Origin: Diphasiastrum complanatum
Taxonomy: Eukaryota; Streptophyta; Lycopodiopsida; Lycopodiales; Lycopodiaceae
DNA: 64,000 nucleotides
NCBI GenBank assembly: GCA_029204225.1
Contig: CM055109.1
Location: 42,689,862 to 42,753,861 of the forward strand
Direction: 5' to 3'
The notes beneath the pieces were generated by a model. It did no database searches. It saw nothing but the letters and a program-made list of their open reading frames with translations, and had not been told where the DNA came from. Positions 43,101-49,300 of the stretch are shown in pieces; the stretch's first letter is position 1, and each line of letters begins with the position of its first letter. The translations under genes were made by a program, and so were the position numbers.

Positions 43101-45266
43101 GTCAGAATGTTCAAAGTTCAAATGCTGAATAATAACCAGCATAGTAAGTACCTCTATATTGCCTATTATTGACCATAAGTGTGGGTAATATTGTCACATC
43201 TCCTCTAGAATCACGTCCCACCTGCATAAGCAAAAAGCCTAGTAAACTTTTTTAAAATCCAAATTAAGAACTGATTTATAAGAAAGGACAATATAAATAA
43301 TTGATTGCAGTAAAACCATAGAACCCACGGTTCCCAGAACCCACGGAACCGTGGAAGGAACCGTACGGTTCATGTAAAAAAATAATTAATTCATTAATTC
43401 ATTAATTTTCCTAAATTCCCCCCCCCCAAAACCCCTCAAAGCTAGTTTTTGTCCATCTCTCTCTCTCTCTCTCCCTCTCTCTTATCAATTTGGGAGATTA
43501 AATCATTTGAAGTAAATAATCTAAGTAGGGAGAATCTGCTTTTTCTGAAAAAAAATTGGCATTTTTTAAGCATTTTTTTGGGCTATTTTTGGGGGCTGGG
43601 ACAAAAAACAAATTAAATTAATTAATTATTCAGTGCGGTTCACCATGGTTTTGGGCAAAAATTTTAAAGAACCGTACGGTTCACTGTACGGTTCTCATAA
43701 CCGTGGTGAACCGTTAACGGTTCATTGATTCTATGAGTAAAACAAATCGGTTCTTCAACGACATCTCTGACCTTCCAACGTTCATAAGATACACTCGAAT
43801 GCCCCTTGCCAGAAAAAAAAACACATACAAAAATCAGGAAGTCACTCGTAAACAATTTCATACCTGTGCATCCTGTTCTGCTTTTAAAACAGGATTATCT
43901 TCATCTGCCTCTGGATTTCCTACGCAATCTTTGATCTTGCTGCTTGGAAGCTCTGCGAGGTCGACATAAAAAGATTACAATTCTGAACATTCTTTCTGCA
44001 TGTACAGCATAGTGACAGCTTTTGAAACTTCGAACCAGGCGAGTAGAATTATGTACGCTAGGAAAAAAATACTTCATACATCAATAAAGCTATTGAAATG
44101 ATACAGTTTAGCGATGCAGCAATCCAGTTGCCAAATGGAAGACAAACCTAAAGATTTTATGACTTCTTCTGCACAATCTTTGTTGTATTTCTTGTCCTTC
44201 ATAGGGCACCTTATCTGAAAGTCAGTAACGTAATCCCACCAGATCCAAGGTTTTTGCAAGTTTGTTGCAGTTTTAAAAACACACAGCTGTCTGAGATTTT
44301 CAGCCACCACATCCTTGCCGTCATAACCGAGCGTAAAGTCCTGCTCAGGATCCGGGGCACAATACCTCCCGTGATTGATGCACTGAGATTTGCACTGCCT
44401 GCTTAAAATAAAAGCTTGTGGACAGTACCAAGTGATGTAATGCGGAGTGAATAAGGTGTAACCCCCTCGTTCCAAAAGCTGCGCGGCGCCTTTGAAACTC
44501 TTTACAAATTCTATTTGCGCGTCACATTTAGGGCCGCACTCGTCATTACTGTTGGTCCAAAACTCGTATTCAACTCGATCATCCGGATGGGGCAAAGACT
44601 CTCTCCAATCCAGGTTAATGTTCACCATTTCCCCAGAACCTAAAGCCTTTTTCAAACTGTCGCCAAACTTCTTCTCAATCAATGCTGAAGGAATTGTGAT
44701 GTTAGCTATATAGTCTGGCGTTGCACTACCCTCCTCGGGAGAGTCCATGGTGATCAGAGGCTCAGATCTATCGTCAGCTACAAGGACAGCAGCTGCACCC
44801 GCATACTGTGCATTCCAAACCTTCAAAGCAAAATAGCACTCTGCAACAGATAGATCGTCAAAGACTCAAAATCTTTTAGGTAAATCATAAAATATAGATT
44901 GCTTATCATTAGCAAGAGAGAAATAATCCCTCCACCCGTTATAATAAAGAAAAACACACCTCCTCGATCGACAAGAAGGATGGTTGGAAGGCCTCCACTA
45001 GTTGCTGGTTTGAAACTCTCGTTAAAAGTCTTGCAGGCAATAGCGCCTTCTTTTGGATACACTACCATGCCCGCCATGGTGCCTCCATACTGTGGGAGGC
45101 CAAAGTTACCGATGGCGCTATCATAGACGCCTTTCAAAGACTCAGGCGATGTAACGCTTATGCTATTCTTCTCCACCAGAAATTTACCACAAACATCAAC
45201 AGTCAGCGTCAGCAGCAAAAGCAACACAGCCGCTCCACTTGCATGCTGCTGCAAATTCCGCTCCAT
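5595..45266 (-). CDS. VSR: vacuolar sorting receptor, 12-exon gene of 39.7 kb
   Basis: Type I membrane receptor that carries soluble cargo (for example storage proteins and proteases) from the trans-Golgi/prevacuolar route to the plant vacuole. Twelve minus-strand exons, listed separately, join with GT-AG borders and consistent phases to give 1887 nt, or 628 residues plus stop, with no frameshift or internal stop. The usual family length is about 620-630. Layout: signal peptide about 1-27; PA (cargo-binding) domain about 50-165; central cysteine-rich VSR domain to about 410; EGF-like repeats about 415-467 and 468-517; a calcium-binding-type EGF (DIDEC) about 518-560; membrane helix about 570-592; cytosolic tail with YMPL at 611-614, the YxxPhi adaptor signal. 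Sequons at N82 and N149. Introns are 119, 195, 642, 110, 13371, 535, 22339, 110, 120, 115 and 129 bp, so 95% of the gene is intron. I cannot tell which VSR subfamily it belongs to. Confidence 0.95.
5820..5929 (-). CDS. VSR: VSR exon 11 (transmembrane helix)
   Basis: Residues 561-597. Starts with two bases that complete a Ser codon. Encodes the hydrophobic helix ([20 protein letters not shown]) followed by basic stop-transfer residues YKYRLR. Donor GTATAT, acceptor ACACAG. Confidence 0.95.
6045..6173 (-). CDS. VSR: VSR exon 10 (calcium-binding EGF)
   Basis: Residues 518-560. DIDEC opens a calcium-binding-type EGF module, with regularly spaced cysteines and [15 protein letters not shown] in the middle. 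Donor GTAAGC, acceptor CTGTAG. Confidence 0.95.
   Translation of the reverse strand: MLMNAKTSLLANVQNAPARICGVVMIVNVKATSSILESMIHA
6294..6360 (-). CDS. VSR: VSR exon 9 (EGF half)
   Basis: 22 codons plus one base. Encodes [11 protein letters not shown], the second half of the EGF-like repeat begun in exon 8. Donor GTATTT, acceptor TCGCAG. Confidence 0.95.
6471..6553 (-). CDS. VSR: VSR exon 8 (EGF half)
   Basis: Residues 468-495, with [13 protein letters not shown] and the conserved FSAC end. Acceptor TTGTAG follows the 22.3 kb intron 7. Its first 49 bases, with the acceptor, are duplicated just upstream (see the tandem duplication). Confidence 0.95.
6505..6857. repeat. 178-bp tandem duplication of the exon 8 acceptor region
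   Basis: Two adjacent copies, 6505-6682 and 6683-6857, are about 98% identical; I count two substitutions and one or two single-base indels. On the minus strand each copy holds intron 7 sequence, the TTGTAG acceptor and the first 49 bases of exon 8. The upper copy lacks the rest of the exon and its donor, so it is a decoy acceptor placed before the real one. Confidence 0.93.
7200..7246. repeat. (GA)n microsatellite
   Basis: About 23 GA dinucleotides within VSR intron 7. Confidence 0.95.
7870..8790 (+). pseudogene. gypsy pol relic (RT end, RNase H, linker)
   Basis: The plus strand decodes, with stops and frame changes, the end of a Ty3/gypsy reverse transcriptase ([10 protein letters not shown], then [19 protein letters not shown]), RNase H pieces ([21 protein letters not shown]) and the linker before integrase ([20 protein letters not shown]). 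No LTRs were found. It lies antisense to VSR inside intron 7 and is clearly dead. Confidence 0.75.
8820..9300. other. no gene seen
   Basis: No recognisable motif between the gypsy relic and the coiled-coil frame. Confidence 0.35.
9315..9843 (+). pseudogene. coiled-coil ORF broken by a frameshift
   Basis: An ATG-started frame runs to 9665. A second frame, open from about 9511 to a TGA at 9841-9843, continues the same pattern of Glu, Lys, Ala and Leu. Both meet at an A-homopolymer near 9586-9591, which suggests a one-base indel there. The combined product would be about 175 residues, mostly charged alpha-helix with coiled-coil character ([32 protein letters not shown]). I do not recognise the family. 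It could be a captured host gene fragment or part of an unknown element. Confidence 0.4.
9860..10205. repeat. tandem repeat with interstitial telomere-like CCCTAAA
   Basis: Three copies of a unit of about 85-90 bp start at 9881, 9998 and 10089, each opening with CCTACACACTACTATGTCTT and ending TTACTTATGCT. They are separated by CCCTAAA heptamers: four perfect ones at 9970-9997, fewer between the other copies, and degenerate ones at 10183-10201. TTTAGGG occurs in the opposite orientation near 11817-11833. Confidence 0.9.
10474..10860 (-). other. unrecognised 128-codon open frame
   Basis: An ATG-started frame on the same strand as VSR, inside intron 7. It has a short internal duplication (LSSKPNP twice, from a duplicated stretch near 10732-10775). 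No domain is recognised, and part of it overlaps a repeat module that recurs at 11983. It may be an exon of an element or chance. Confidence 0.2.
10805..12175. repeat. two repeat modules present twice in swapped order
   Basis: Module A occurs at 10805-11001 and 11983-12175. Module B occurs at 11014-11145 and 11602-11732. Both pairs are in direct orientation and about 90% identical, but the order is A-B then B-A. A short third piece of B is near 10235-10262. I see no coding sequence; they look like non-autonomous element or low-copy repeat fragments. Confidence 0.8.
12468..12834. repeat. (TC)n, (TC)n and (TA)n microsatellites
   Basis: (TC)n at 12468-12520, (TC)n at 12698-12749 and (TA)n at 12774-12834. 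Open frames here that encode Ser-Leu or Ile-Tyr runs are microsatellite translations. Confidence 0.95.
12836..12945. repeat. palindromic GGTACC repeat, copy 1
   Basis: Contains CCATTATGG and GGTACCGCGGTACC palindromes next to a (TA)n tract, followed by a CCCTCAGA block. Related copies lie at 23088-23285 and 23505-23600, each beside a (TA)n run. Confidence 0.75.
13056..13403 (-). repeat. 3' LTR of chromovirus
   Basis: 348 bp; differs from the 5' copy by a missing block of about 9 bases (AAACACTAA in the other copy) and scattered substitutions. The polypurine tract lies at 13404-13416. Confidence 0.95.
13415..13942 (-). pseudogene. chromovirus integrase C-terminus and chromodomain
   Basis: Continues the pol frame after one in-frame TAA at 13988-13990. 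It contains the integrase GPF/Y-like segment ([20 protein letters not shown]) and ends with a chromodomain ([16 protein letters not shown]), which in chromoviruses directs integration to marked chromatin. Confidence 0.9.
13988..16414 (-). pseudogene. chromovirus RT, RNase H and integrase core
   Basis: 808 open codons. Reverse transcriptase with the FLDD active site ([12 protein letters not shown]), RNase H ([13 protein letters not shown]), the integrase HHCC zinc site ([12 protein letters not shown] to CQKCQVNK) and the catalytic core ([32 protein letters not shown]). All expected catalytic motifs look present. The frame is closed by a single TAA at 13988-13990 and is separated from protease by another single in-frame stop at 16478-16480. 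Confidence 0.95.
16478..16930 (-). pseudogene. chromovirus aspartic protease (frameshifted)
   Basis: The active-site DDGATH is in one frame near 16890. The rest of the domain ([10 protein letters not shown] and [14 protein letters not shown]) is in the next frame, down to 16478. One small indel just after the active site therefore disrupts the protease. Confidence 0.85.
17005..18186 (-). pseudogene. chromovirus gag with zinc knuckle
   Basis: Starts at ATG 18186 ([11 protein letters not shown]). The gag body with [19 protein letters not shown] runs to about 17536 and then loses frame. The CCHC zinc knuckle (CFVCMGKGH then C) is recognisable near 17145-17190 but contains a stop. Not functional as read. 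Confidence 0.85.
18973..18986 (-). other. primer binding site (initiator Met tRNA)
   Basis: TGGTATCAGAGCCA, one base inside the 5' LTR, matches the complement of the 3' end of plant initiator-Met tRNA. Confidence 0.9.
18988..19346 (-). repeat. 5' LTR of chromovirus
   Basis: 359 bp, a close copy of the LTR at 13056-13403. Outer flank GGACT is the target duplication. Confidence 0.95.
19352..19680. repeat. tandem repeat of about 81-85 bp, about four copies
   Basis: Units carry TACACCGTCACATGGGC (starts at 19431, 19516 and 19597) and a shared GGAGTGCAGCATGTGGG block. The chromovirus target site GGACT lies at the array edge. From about 19736 to 19905 a looser repeat of GTGAGAG/CCAGTGAGAGG follows. 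Confidence 0.85.
20003..20257 (+). other. 84-codon charged open frame
   Basis: An ATG-started frame whose reading also stays open upstream to about 19892. The product is rich in Arg, Glu and Ala and strongly helical ([20 protein letters not shown]), with a proline-rich linker. It lies opposite the end of the hAT transposon. Family not recognised; it might be an element-encoded accessory protein or chance. Confidence 0.3.
20547..21482 (-). pseudogene. hAT transposase C-terminal exons
   Basis: Exon with [22 protein letters not shown], donor GTATGC near 21340; acceptor ATCACAG near 21257; exon with [20 protein letters not shown] and [15 protein letters not shown] (the hAT dimerisation signature); donor GTGATT near 21090; acceptor CTTGCAG near 20993; last exon is acidic, then Gly/Arg-rich. 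The LSQ-DCAAS junction keeps frame, so introns and coding sequence look well preserved here. Confidence 0.8.
21483..21880. repeat. short degenerate tandem repeats inside the hAT element
   Basis: Roughly three diverged units share GACATACATCAAACTTAACCAACT, AGCTTCGT, AACCTGGTGCCACGCCAGA and TAACTTCCACCCAAGCAAGC blocks, spaced about 110-140 bp apart. They replace the transposase core. Their origin is not clear. Confidence 0.6.
22088..22782 (-). pseudogene. hAT transposase BED-finger exon (frameshifted)
   Basis: ATG at 22780-22782 opens [13 protein letters not shown]. The zinc finger ([20 protein letters not shown] then HLLG) and [14 protein letters not shown] are in a second frame, so a small indel lies near 22735. 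The C-terminal half is Pro/Ser-rich. Confidence 0.75.
23000..23290. repeat. palindromic GGTACC/GGATCC repeat, copy 2, with (TA)n
   Basis: GGATCCGCGGTACC blocks at 23088-23160, (AT)n at 23163-23206, then TACCGCCATTATGGTAC and CTGCCCTCAGATCC, which match copy 1 at 12850-12925. Confidence 0.75.
23505..23600. repeat. palindromic GGTACC/GGATCC repeat, copy 3
   Basis: Matches 23088-23170 almost base for base (TGGTACCGCGGATC, then ATGGATCCGCGGTACC, then ACTGGATCTATGATATAT). Confidence 0.75.
23680..24020 (+). pseudogene. gypsy integrase relic
   Basis: The plus strand decodes [40 protein letters not shown] and [10 protein letters not shown] with stops between: the end of a Ty3/gypsy integrase core. 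No LTR partner was recognised. Confidence 0.75.
24787..24832. repeat. (TC)n microsatellite
   Basis: About 23 TC units at the 5' side of the LINE. Confidence 0.95.
25023..26232 (+). pseudogene. LINE ORF1-like protein (coiled coil plus RRM-like)
   Basis: The first frame (25023-25700) has a Pro/Ser-rich start and ends in a coiled coil ([20 protein letters not shown]). A second frame (25789-26232) has [28 protein letters not shown] and [20 protein letters not shown], the pattern of the RRM and C-terminal domain of L1 ORF1 proteins. A frameshift and stop lie between 25700 and 25789. Most plant L1 elements carry a zinc-knuckle ORF1 instead. Confidence 0.65.
26290..28018 (+). pseudogene. LINE reverse transcriptase and zf-RVT domain
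   Basis: A short endonuclease start ([10 protein letters not shown]) near 26297 runs straight into RT sequence: [40 protein letters not shown] and [20 protein letters not shown]. The catalytic YADD box reads YAEV ([13 protein letters not shown]), which removes a catalytic Asp. Frames change near 27000 and 27590. The end carries RLCLLCP and [18 protein letters not shown], the zinc-binding RVT domain. Confidence 0.85.
28076..28167. repeat. (TTTC)n then (TC)n
   Basis: A pyrimidine tract at the LINE 3' end, directly after AATAAAG at 28062-28068. Confidence 0.9.
28893..28974 (-). CDS. VSR: VSR exon 7 (EGF half)
   Basis: 27 codons plus one base: [17 protein letters not shown] and GDGYKICE, the second half of the first EGF-like repeat. 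Donor GTAAGC opens the 22.3 kb intron 7. Confidence 0.95.
29510..29586 (-). CDS. VSR: VSR exon 6 (EGF half)
   Basis: Two bases plus 25 codons: [20 protein letters not shown] then CK, with an N-glycosylation sequon NVT. It is isolated from exon 5 by 13.4 kb. Acceptor TTGCAG, donor GTAATT. Confidence 0.95.
30020..30850 (-). pseudogene. gypsy RNase H and integrase remnants
   Basis: Scattered matches on the minus strand: an RNase H end (VAADALS-like at about 30630) and an integrase core ([16 protein letters not shown] at about 30150-30200). Many stops. Confidence 0.5.
30856..31539 (-). pseudogene. gypsy reverse transcriptase fragment
   Basis: 227 open codons: [66 protein letters not shown] and the YFDD active site ([11 protein letters not shown]). 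The frame is lost soon after the active site. Confidence 0.9.
31573..31970 (+). repeat. copia 5' LTR
   Basis: Starts TGTTGAAGAG, ends AAATCTTCA; same length as the 3' copy. Confidence 0.97.
31971..31983 (+). other. copia primer binding site
   Basis: TGGTATCAGAGCA directly after the 5' LTR, complementary to initiator-Met tRNA. Confidence 0.9.
32440..34380 (+). pseudogene. copia gag, protease and integrase (frame closed by 1-bp deletion)
   Basis: ATG at 32440 ([11 protein letters not shown]). Gag of the UBN2 type ([19 protein letters not shown]), zinc knuckle [14 protein letters not shown] at about 33198-33240, protease active site [12 protein letters not shown] near 33377, integrase zinc site ([12 protein letters not shown] to CEACALGK), and the core with [20 protein letters not shown] and [15 protein letters not shown] missing base near 34375-34379 brings a TGA into frame after TAVFY. 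The next frame continues pol without other damage. Confidence 0.95.
34377..36605 (+). pseudogene. copia integrase end, RT and RNase H
   Basis: Continues directly from the upstream frame ([20 protein letters not shown]). RT blocks: [49 protein letters not shown] and the catalytic YVDD ([14 protein letters not shown]) at about 35619-35645. RNase H ends with [13 protein letters not shown] and [14 protein letters not shown]. No internal stop to the TAA at 36603-36605, which lies inside the 3' LTR. Confidence 0.95.
36568..36965 (+). repeat. copia 3' LTR
   Basis: Differs from the 5' LTR at three positions: G/A in CACTTGGCC, A/T in CTCACTCT and A/C in CTCAATAGC. Confidence 0.97.
36966..37486 (-). 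pseudogene. gypsy aspartic protease fragment
   Basis: [20 protein letters not shown] is the protease active-site region (about 37260-37330). The domain continues in other frames with [16 protein letters not shown] and ends VSSVQ at the copia insertion site. Confidence 0.85.
37560..38440. other. gypsy leader or decayed gag region
   Basis: Between the protease and the primer site no gag domain or zinc knuckle is recognisable. A Ser/Pro-rich frame near 38200-38440 is not assignable. Confidence 0.35.
38458..38867 (-). repeat. 5' LTR of interrupted gypsy (inferred)
   Basis: Placed by the TGTTATGGCCAT start at 38867 and by the primer site TGGTATCAGAGC just inside 38457. Its partner was not found, so the end is approximate. 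The start matches that of the putative LTR at 52309. Confidence 0.5.
38868..40420. other. no gene seen
   Basis: Intron 5 sequence without recognised coding or repeat structure. Confidence 0.4.
40450..42482 (-). mobile_element. second hAT-superfamily relic
   Basis: Minus strand, in hAT order: BED finger with ATG at 42480-42482 ([40 protein letters not shown]); middle region near 41930-42070 ([20 protein letters not shown]); dimerisation end near 40985-41050 ([17 protein letters not shown]); acidic tail at 40480-40660. Many stops between blocks. More decayed than the 20.5-22.9 kb copy but covering more of the protein. Termini not found. Confidence 0.7.
42958..43041 (-). CDS. VSR: VSR exon 5
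   Basis: [20 protein letters not shown] then PPVCLSD, the end of the central VSR domain. Donor GTAAAT opens the 13.4 kb intron 5. Confidence 0.95.
43152..43221 (-). CDS. VSR: VSR exon 4
   Basis: [20 protein letters not shown] then QYRG, one of the most conserved VSR segments. Donor GTACTT, acceptor ATGCAG. Confidence 0.95.
43317..43735. mobile_element. hAT-type MITE in VSR intron 3
   Basis: 419 bp with 7-bp inverted ends CATAGAA/TTCTATG and a perfect 8-bp target duplication AGTAAAAC (43309-43316 and 43736-43743). The interior is AT-rich and has AACCGTACGGTTC palindromes near both ends. It has no coding capacity. The 8-bp duplication is the hAT signature. Confidence 0.85.
43864..43952 (-). 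CDS. VSR: VSR exon 3
   Basis: [20 protein letters not shown] then VLKAEQDAQ. Acceptor CTCGCAG. The exon 2/3 junction codon becomes Glu. Confidence 0.95.
44148..44840 (-). CDS. VSR: VSR exon 2 (PA domain end and central domain)
   Basis: 231 codons: [20 protein letters not shown] ends the PA fold; [57 protein letters not shown] and [16 protein letters not shown] are VSR hallmarks. Sequon NIT at residue 149. Donor GTTTGT is weak but is the only one that keeps the phase with exon 3. Confidence 0.95.
44960..45266 (-). CDS. VSR: VSR exon 1 (signal peptide, PA start)
   Basis: ATG at 45264-45266 ([11 protein letters not shown]). A hydrophobic run ([16 protein letters not shown]) forms the signal peptide, with the mature protein starting near KFLVEK. 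The reading frame stays open upstream to 45437 but has no ATG there. Sequon NES at residue 82. Donor GTGTGT. Confidence 0.95.
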
Positions 45267-45880
45267 CTCCAAGACAACCTTAAATCTACTCAAAAACAGG
45301 CTCAAGAAAAAAAATCCTTTATTCAAATTTGAATTCGCGGCTGCCTCTTCACTCCATAAAATTTCTGATTTACATCCACCTCTTGTTAGATCCAATCTAA
45401 TGTCCAAACGCTCAACCAAGAATGATGAAACCAGCAATTGCGAAGATCATATCAATGCCGAGAGCAATTATTTTATTCCATCAGCCTTGACAGAAGACTC
45501 TAGAGCTATCTCAGCGCCTTACAGAGATCCAAAGCTACATCTGATCTCCATTGCTATGAGCTTGAAGGTCAGAATCCGCACGAGAGATCAATGGAGATGC
45601 CGAGATAGAATTGGGAAAAAGAGAAGATAAAAAATTGCGATCCAGCGCCTGAATGAAAGAGAGAGTCAAACAACCGGTGGCGGTAGTACTGTGACAGGAC
45701 TCATGTGGCACGTGGCTGCCACCCATATGGCAAAAGAGAACCCGTTCTCCCTCTCTTCTAGAACAACATGGAAGAAAGACTTTGATGGGTTCCAAACTCC
45801 ATGTCTCCTCATTCATTTATTATGAGATTTGGATCGCTCCAATTTATTCTTTTTTAGCCTTGCACCGCACCATCGGATAA
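45267..45880 (-). promoter_or_regulatory. VSR 5' UTR and promoter region
   Basis: Placed by position only. No convincing TATA box was seen; CATAATAAATGAATG near 45815-45830 is a weak candidate. Confidence 0.35.
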
Positions 45881-45887
45881 GGCGATA

Positions 45888-46385
45888 AAGACTATGTTAG
45901 TGTGATAATGACGTGTTTAAGGTGATTCTGTTATTGCGGTGACATGTTTAAGGAGGCTCTATTGTTGGGATGTTGTGTTTAAGCAGGCTCTACTATTGTG
46001 ATAATGCGTTTTCAAGTTGGCTCTGTTGTTGTGATGATGTGTTTAAGGAGGCTGTGTTGTTGTGATGATGTGTTTAAGGTGGCTCTATTGTTATGATGTT
46101 GTGTTTAACAAAGAGGCTCTGTTATTGTGATGATGACGTGTTTAAGGTGATTCTGTTATTGTGATGATGTGTTTAAGGAGGCTCTATTGTTGTGATGCTT
46201 TGTTTAAGGAAGCTCTACTATTGTGATGATGTGTTTAAGGTGGCTTTGTTGTTGTGATGATGTGTTTAAGGAGGCTCTGTTGTTGTGATGTTGTGTTTAA
46301 CAAGGAGGGCTTTGTTGTTGTGATGATGAAAGGAGCCTATGTTGTTGTGATGTTGTGTTTAACAAGGAGGCTCTGAGTTAGCTTC
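45888..46385. repeat. 31-bp minisatellite, about 15 copies
   Basis: Degenerate head-to-tail units of the form TGATGATGTGTTTAAGG, AGGCTCTGTTGTTG. Some units carry an insertion (TTTAACAAGGAGG). It begins about 620 bp upstream of the VSR ATG. Confidence 0.9.
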
Positions 46386-46399
46386 TTGAGTTTAAGCAC

Positions 46400-49300
46400 A
46401 AAAATTATCTTTATTTATTTTTATGCTAAATTGAGATGTCTTTTTTTTTTTTTTTCATTTTCGAACTAGTAAATTTTTAATTAACTTTGAAGGGGACGCG
46501 ATGATGTCACCTTGTCTTTTTCTTGATTTCTTCTTCTTCCTTTTTCTTCTCTTCTTGTTCTTCTTTATCACATTCATTTTCTTTTTATTCTCTTCGTAGC
46601 ATAAGCCTACATTTATGTGTACATAGACTTCTTTAATAGGTGAAAGCTCGAATCTTGCAAGATTAGACAACGAGAATTCACTTTTGGACTCCCATTATTC
46701 ACAATAATATTTTGATTTCATTTGTTTTCAAAACTTTGATTGGTTGTAATTTTGCTGTCGTATGAGGTCCCTATTTTTGCAACTTAAAAATACAAAGTCC
46801 CCTTGGATGGAATCCTAAAATTTGGCATCCTCTTAGATGGAATATGAAAGCATGGAACCCCCTTAAGTGAAATATTCCCACCCCTCTCGGATGGAATATG
46901 AAAATATGCTTTTTGGTATTATCAACCCGTGGAATCACAAAGAATCCAACCTGGGTGCACAATCTCAACTCAAGTACAATACCCCAACTCATCACACGTG
47001 GGAAGATGGAATATGAAAATATAAACTCGTGTTAAGCGAAATCTTTCCACCTTTGAAGAAGCGACTTTGGGCAAGATTTTTGTAATATATATTAAACTTG
47101 ATAATGTGTGTGCTATTTAGCATTTTATCGAGATTGATGCTTGTCCTTTCATAACGCCACTAACATCTTTCAACAAGAGGAGTTGTTGATAATATCTTAA
47201 TATGCTCTTGAAGTCACATTATCTAGTTCATAAAGTTCTCCAAGTAAGATTCTATCTTGCACATTAAGTCGTGTAGAATCTATATATTTGTCTCTCTTGA
47301 CAATAGAGGAAGTAGGCTCTTTGAGAGCCCAATGTAGACCCCACTCATTCATGAATCACAAGAGAGCTTGCACACTTTTTATTAGTGTTTTGGAAAGTTG
47401 ACATCTCTTGAAAATGGAACCGGCATCTTTCATAAAAAAAAAATTCACAGGAAGTTGACTTTCAAAAAATCGACAACTTTTTTTAAATGTAAGAAATTTT
47501 AGGTTTGTCATTTTCACATGAAAGAAATTTGTGTTTAGTAAATTAGGTAGATCCTTATAAAAGTTGGATTACATAGGTTTATTGAGTCAATAGAATAAGT
47601 TTTAAATGTAAATATTTACTGTTTTGCTGGCAAAAAAAACTAAGATGCAGGATCTCGAAGGCAAAAAATTTTGAAACCCGATAACTTAAAAAAAAAAAAG
47701 AGAGCATGAAATTGGAGAGATAGTAGATTTCCTGGACACTGCTTTCTATTACAATCATTCAAAAAATATGCATGCATAAGGGGTCAAGATACGTGATACA
47801 TTTGCTATACAAGTTCATGGCATCTAAATTCATTGCACATGTAAAGGTATTCTAATTATCCTTGCTTGCAAAGGGTTGGAGAAACTATTAGTGTCATGTA
47901 CTCTAGTATGTTGTTGAAAGGCAAGGAAGAACTAATTCCACTAAATGTACAGCTTTCTTTTGAGGAGTACGATATTCCATGTCATCCTTTATATTAGATT
48001 GTTGTTGTTAGAGCTTCAACTTTGTTCCTATATCATGTATACATTGTTAAATTTTTTAGCTTTGCCACACTAGCAGTAAGCTATTGTGACAATTTGCTAA
48101 AAGATGATATGTCACTTGTAGGTGAGTTTGAGCATTAAAAATTTATTTTCAATTCTTTAAATCTTTTGAAATGCAATATTTATCTTTTAATTTTCAACGA
48201 ACCAAAAGTGTGACTTAAGGCTCAGCCTAAGGCAAGGCTTCTCATGATATATCAATCACCATGTTTGATTTTGTGTTTCTCGTCCCATGCACACACGTGG
48301 ACTACAACTTCGTACCTTGAGATGAAAAAAGAATGTGTCAACCACTAACCCACATTTCAACAATATAAATATTGCATATCTAAAACTTGATCATACTTAC
48401 TAGTCAAAACATGGAGCATGCTTATTATCTTTAGTCATCATTGTGAAAAATTGTCAACTAGTTTGATCTAGTTCATTTGGCAATTTAGGCCAATATGCAT
48501 CTTAAACTTAGAGATAAACATTTTGAAGTTATTTTAGTCCAAGTTCATTTGAATTACCACTTTTGAAAAGTGGGGAAAATTTAAGTAGGTCGAGTTTGGG
48601 AGGATTCAAATTTGAATGTTTGGTACATTGCATCTAGTCTATATTTGAGTAGGGTTTGGAATAGATCTAGAACTTTCCTATTGTTGATATTACAGTTAAC
48701 TTTAACAAAGTAATTCTTATGCCAGTAAGTGAAAAGGGAGAACAGTCCAATTTTATTGGAATTAATAAACAAACTGATTTCATGTCCAATTAAATCCTAT
48801 GGTGATTTATATGTAAAAGATCATTAGTAGTGTTTTTCATACTAGTAGATGATTTTTGGTATATCAGTTATTAGCCCAGGTATAGGATAGAAATGAAATT
48901 ATTTCATATTTTTTTCTACAGTAATTAGTTTTAAAACATTTACTAATGTCGTGACATCTTCTTAGTACCTTAGTTGAAATAGATTTTCAGGGAACTGAAA
49001 ATTCTAAGGAGGGAAGAAGAGTGGACATCAGTGGTAGTAAGTGTGATCGGGAAATGTATTTCACAGTTAGGATTTTAAATAAATCTCAGTAAATAATTAC
49101 TTAATACCGATTATTAATTTCCTGAATTAAATTTATTTAATTGAATTGTAACTGATATCTTTGTGACCATTGAGTTATCCGCAGTTTTGGATGTCAATTG
49201 TGATGTTAGAAGTAGAATCTGATACATGGATTACATTGGATTTGTTAATTGATAGAAGCTTGTCCCTAGAGTTAATGCTCTTGGATCCAGGGGGATTTGA

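Noticed and set aside
45267-45437. N-terminal extension of VSR exon 1
   Set aside because: The frame is open but has no ATG, and the signal peptide follows [11 protein letters not shown] directly.
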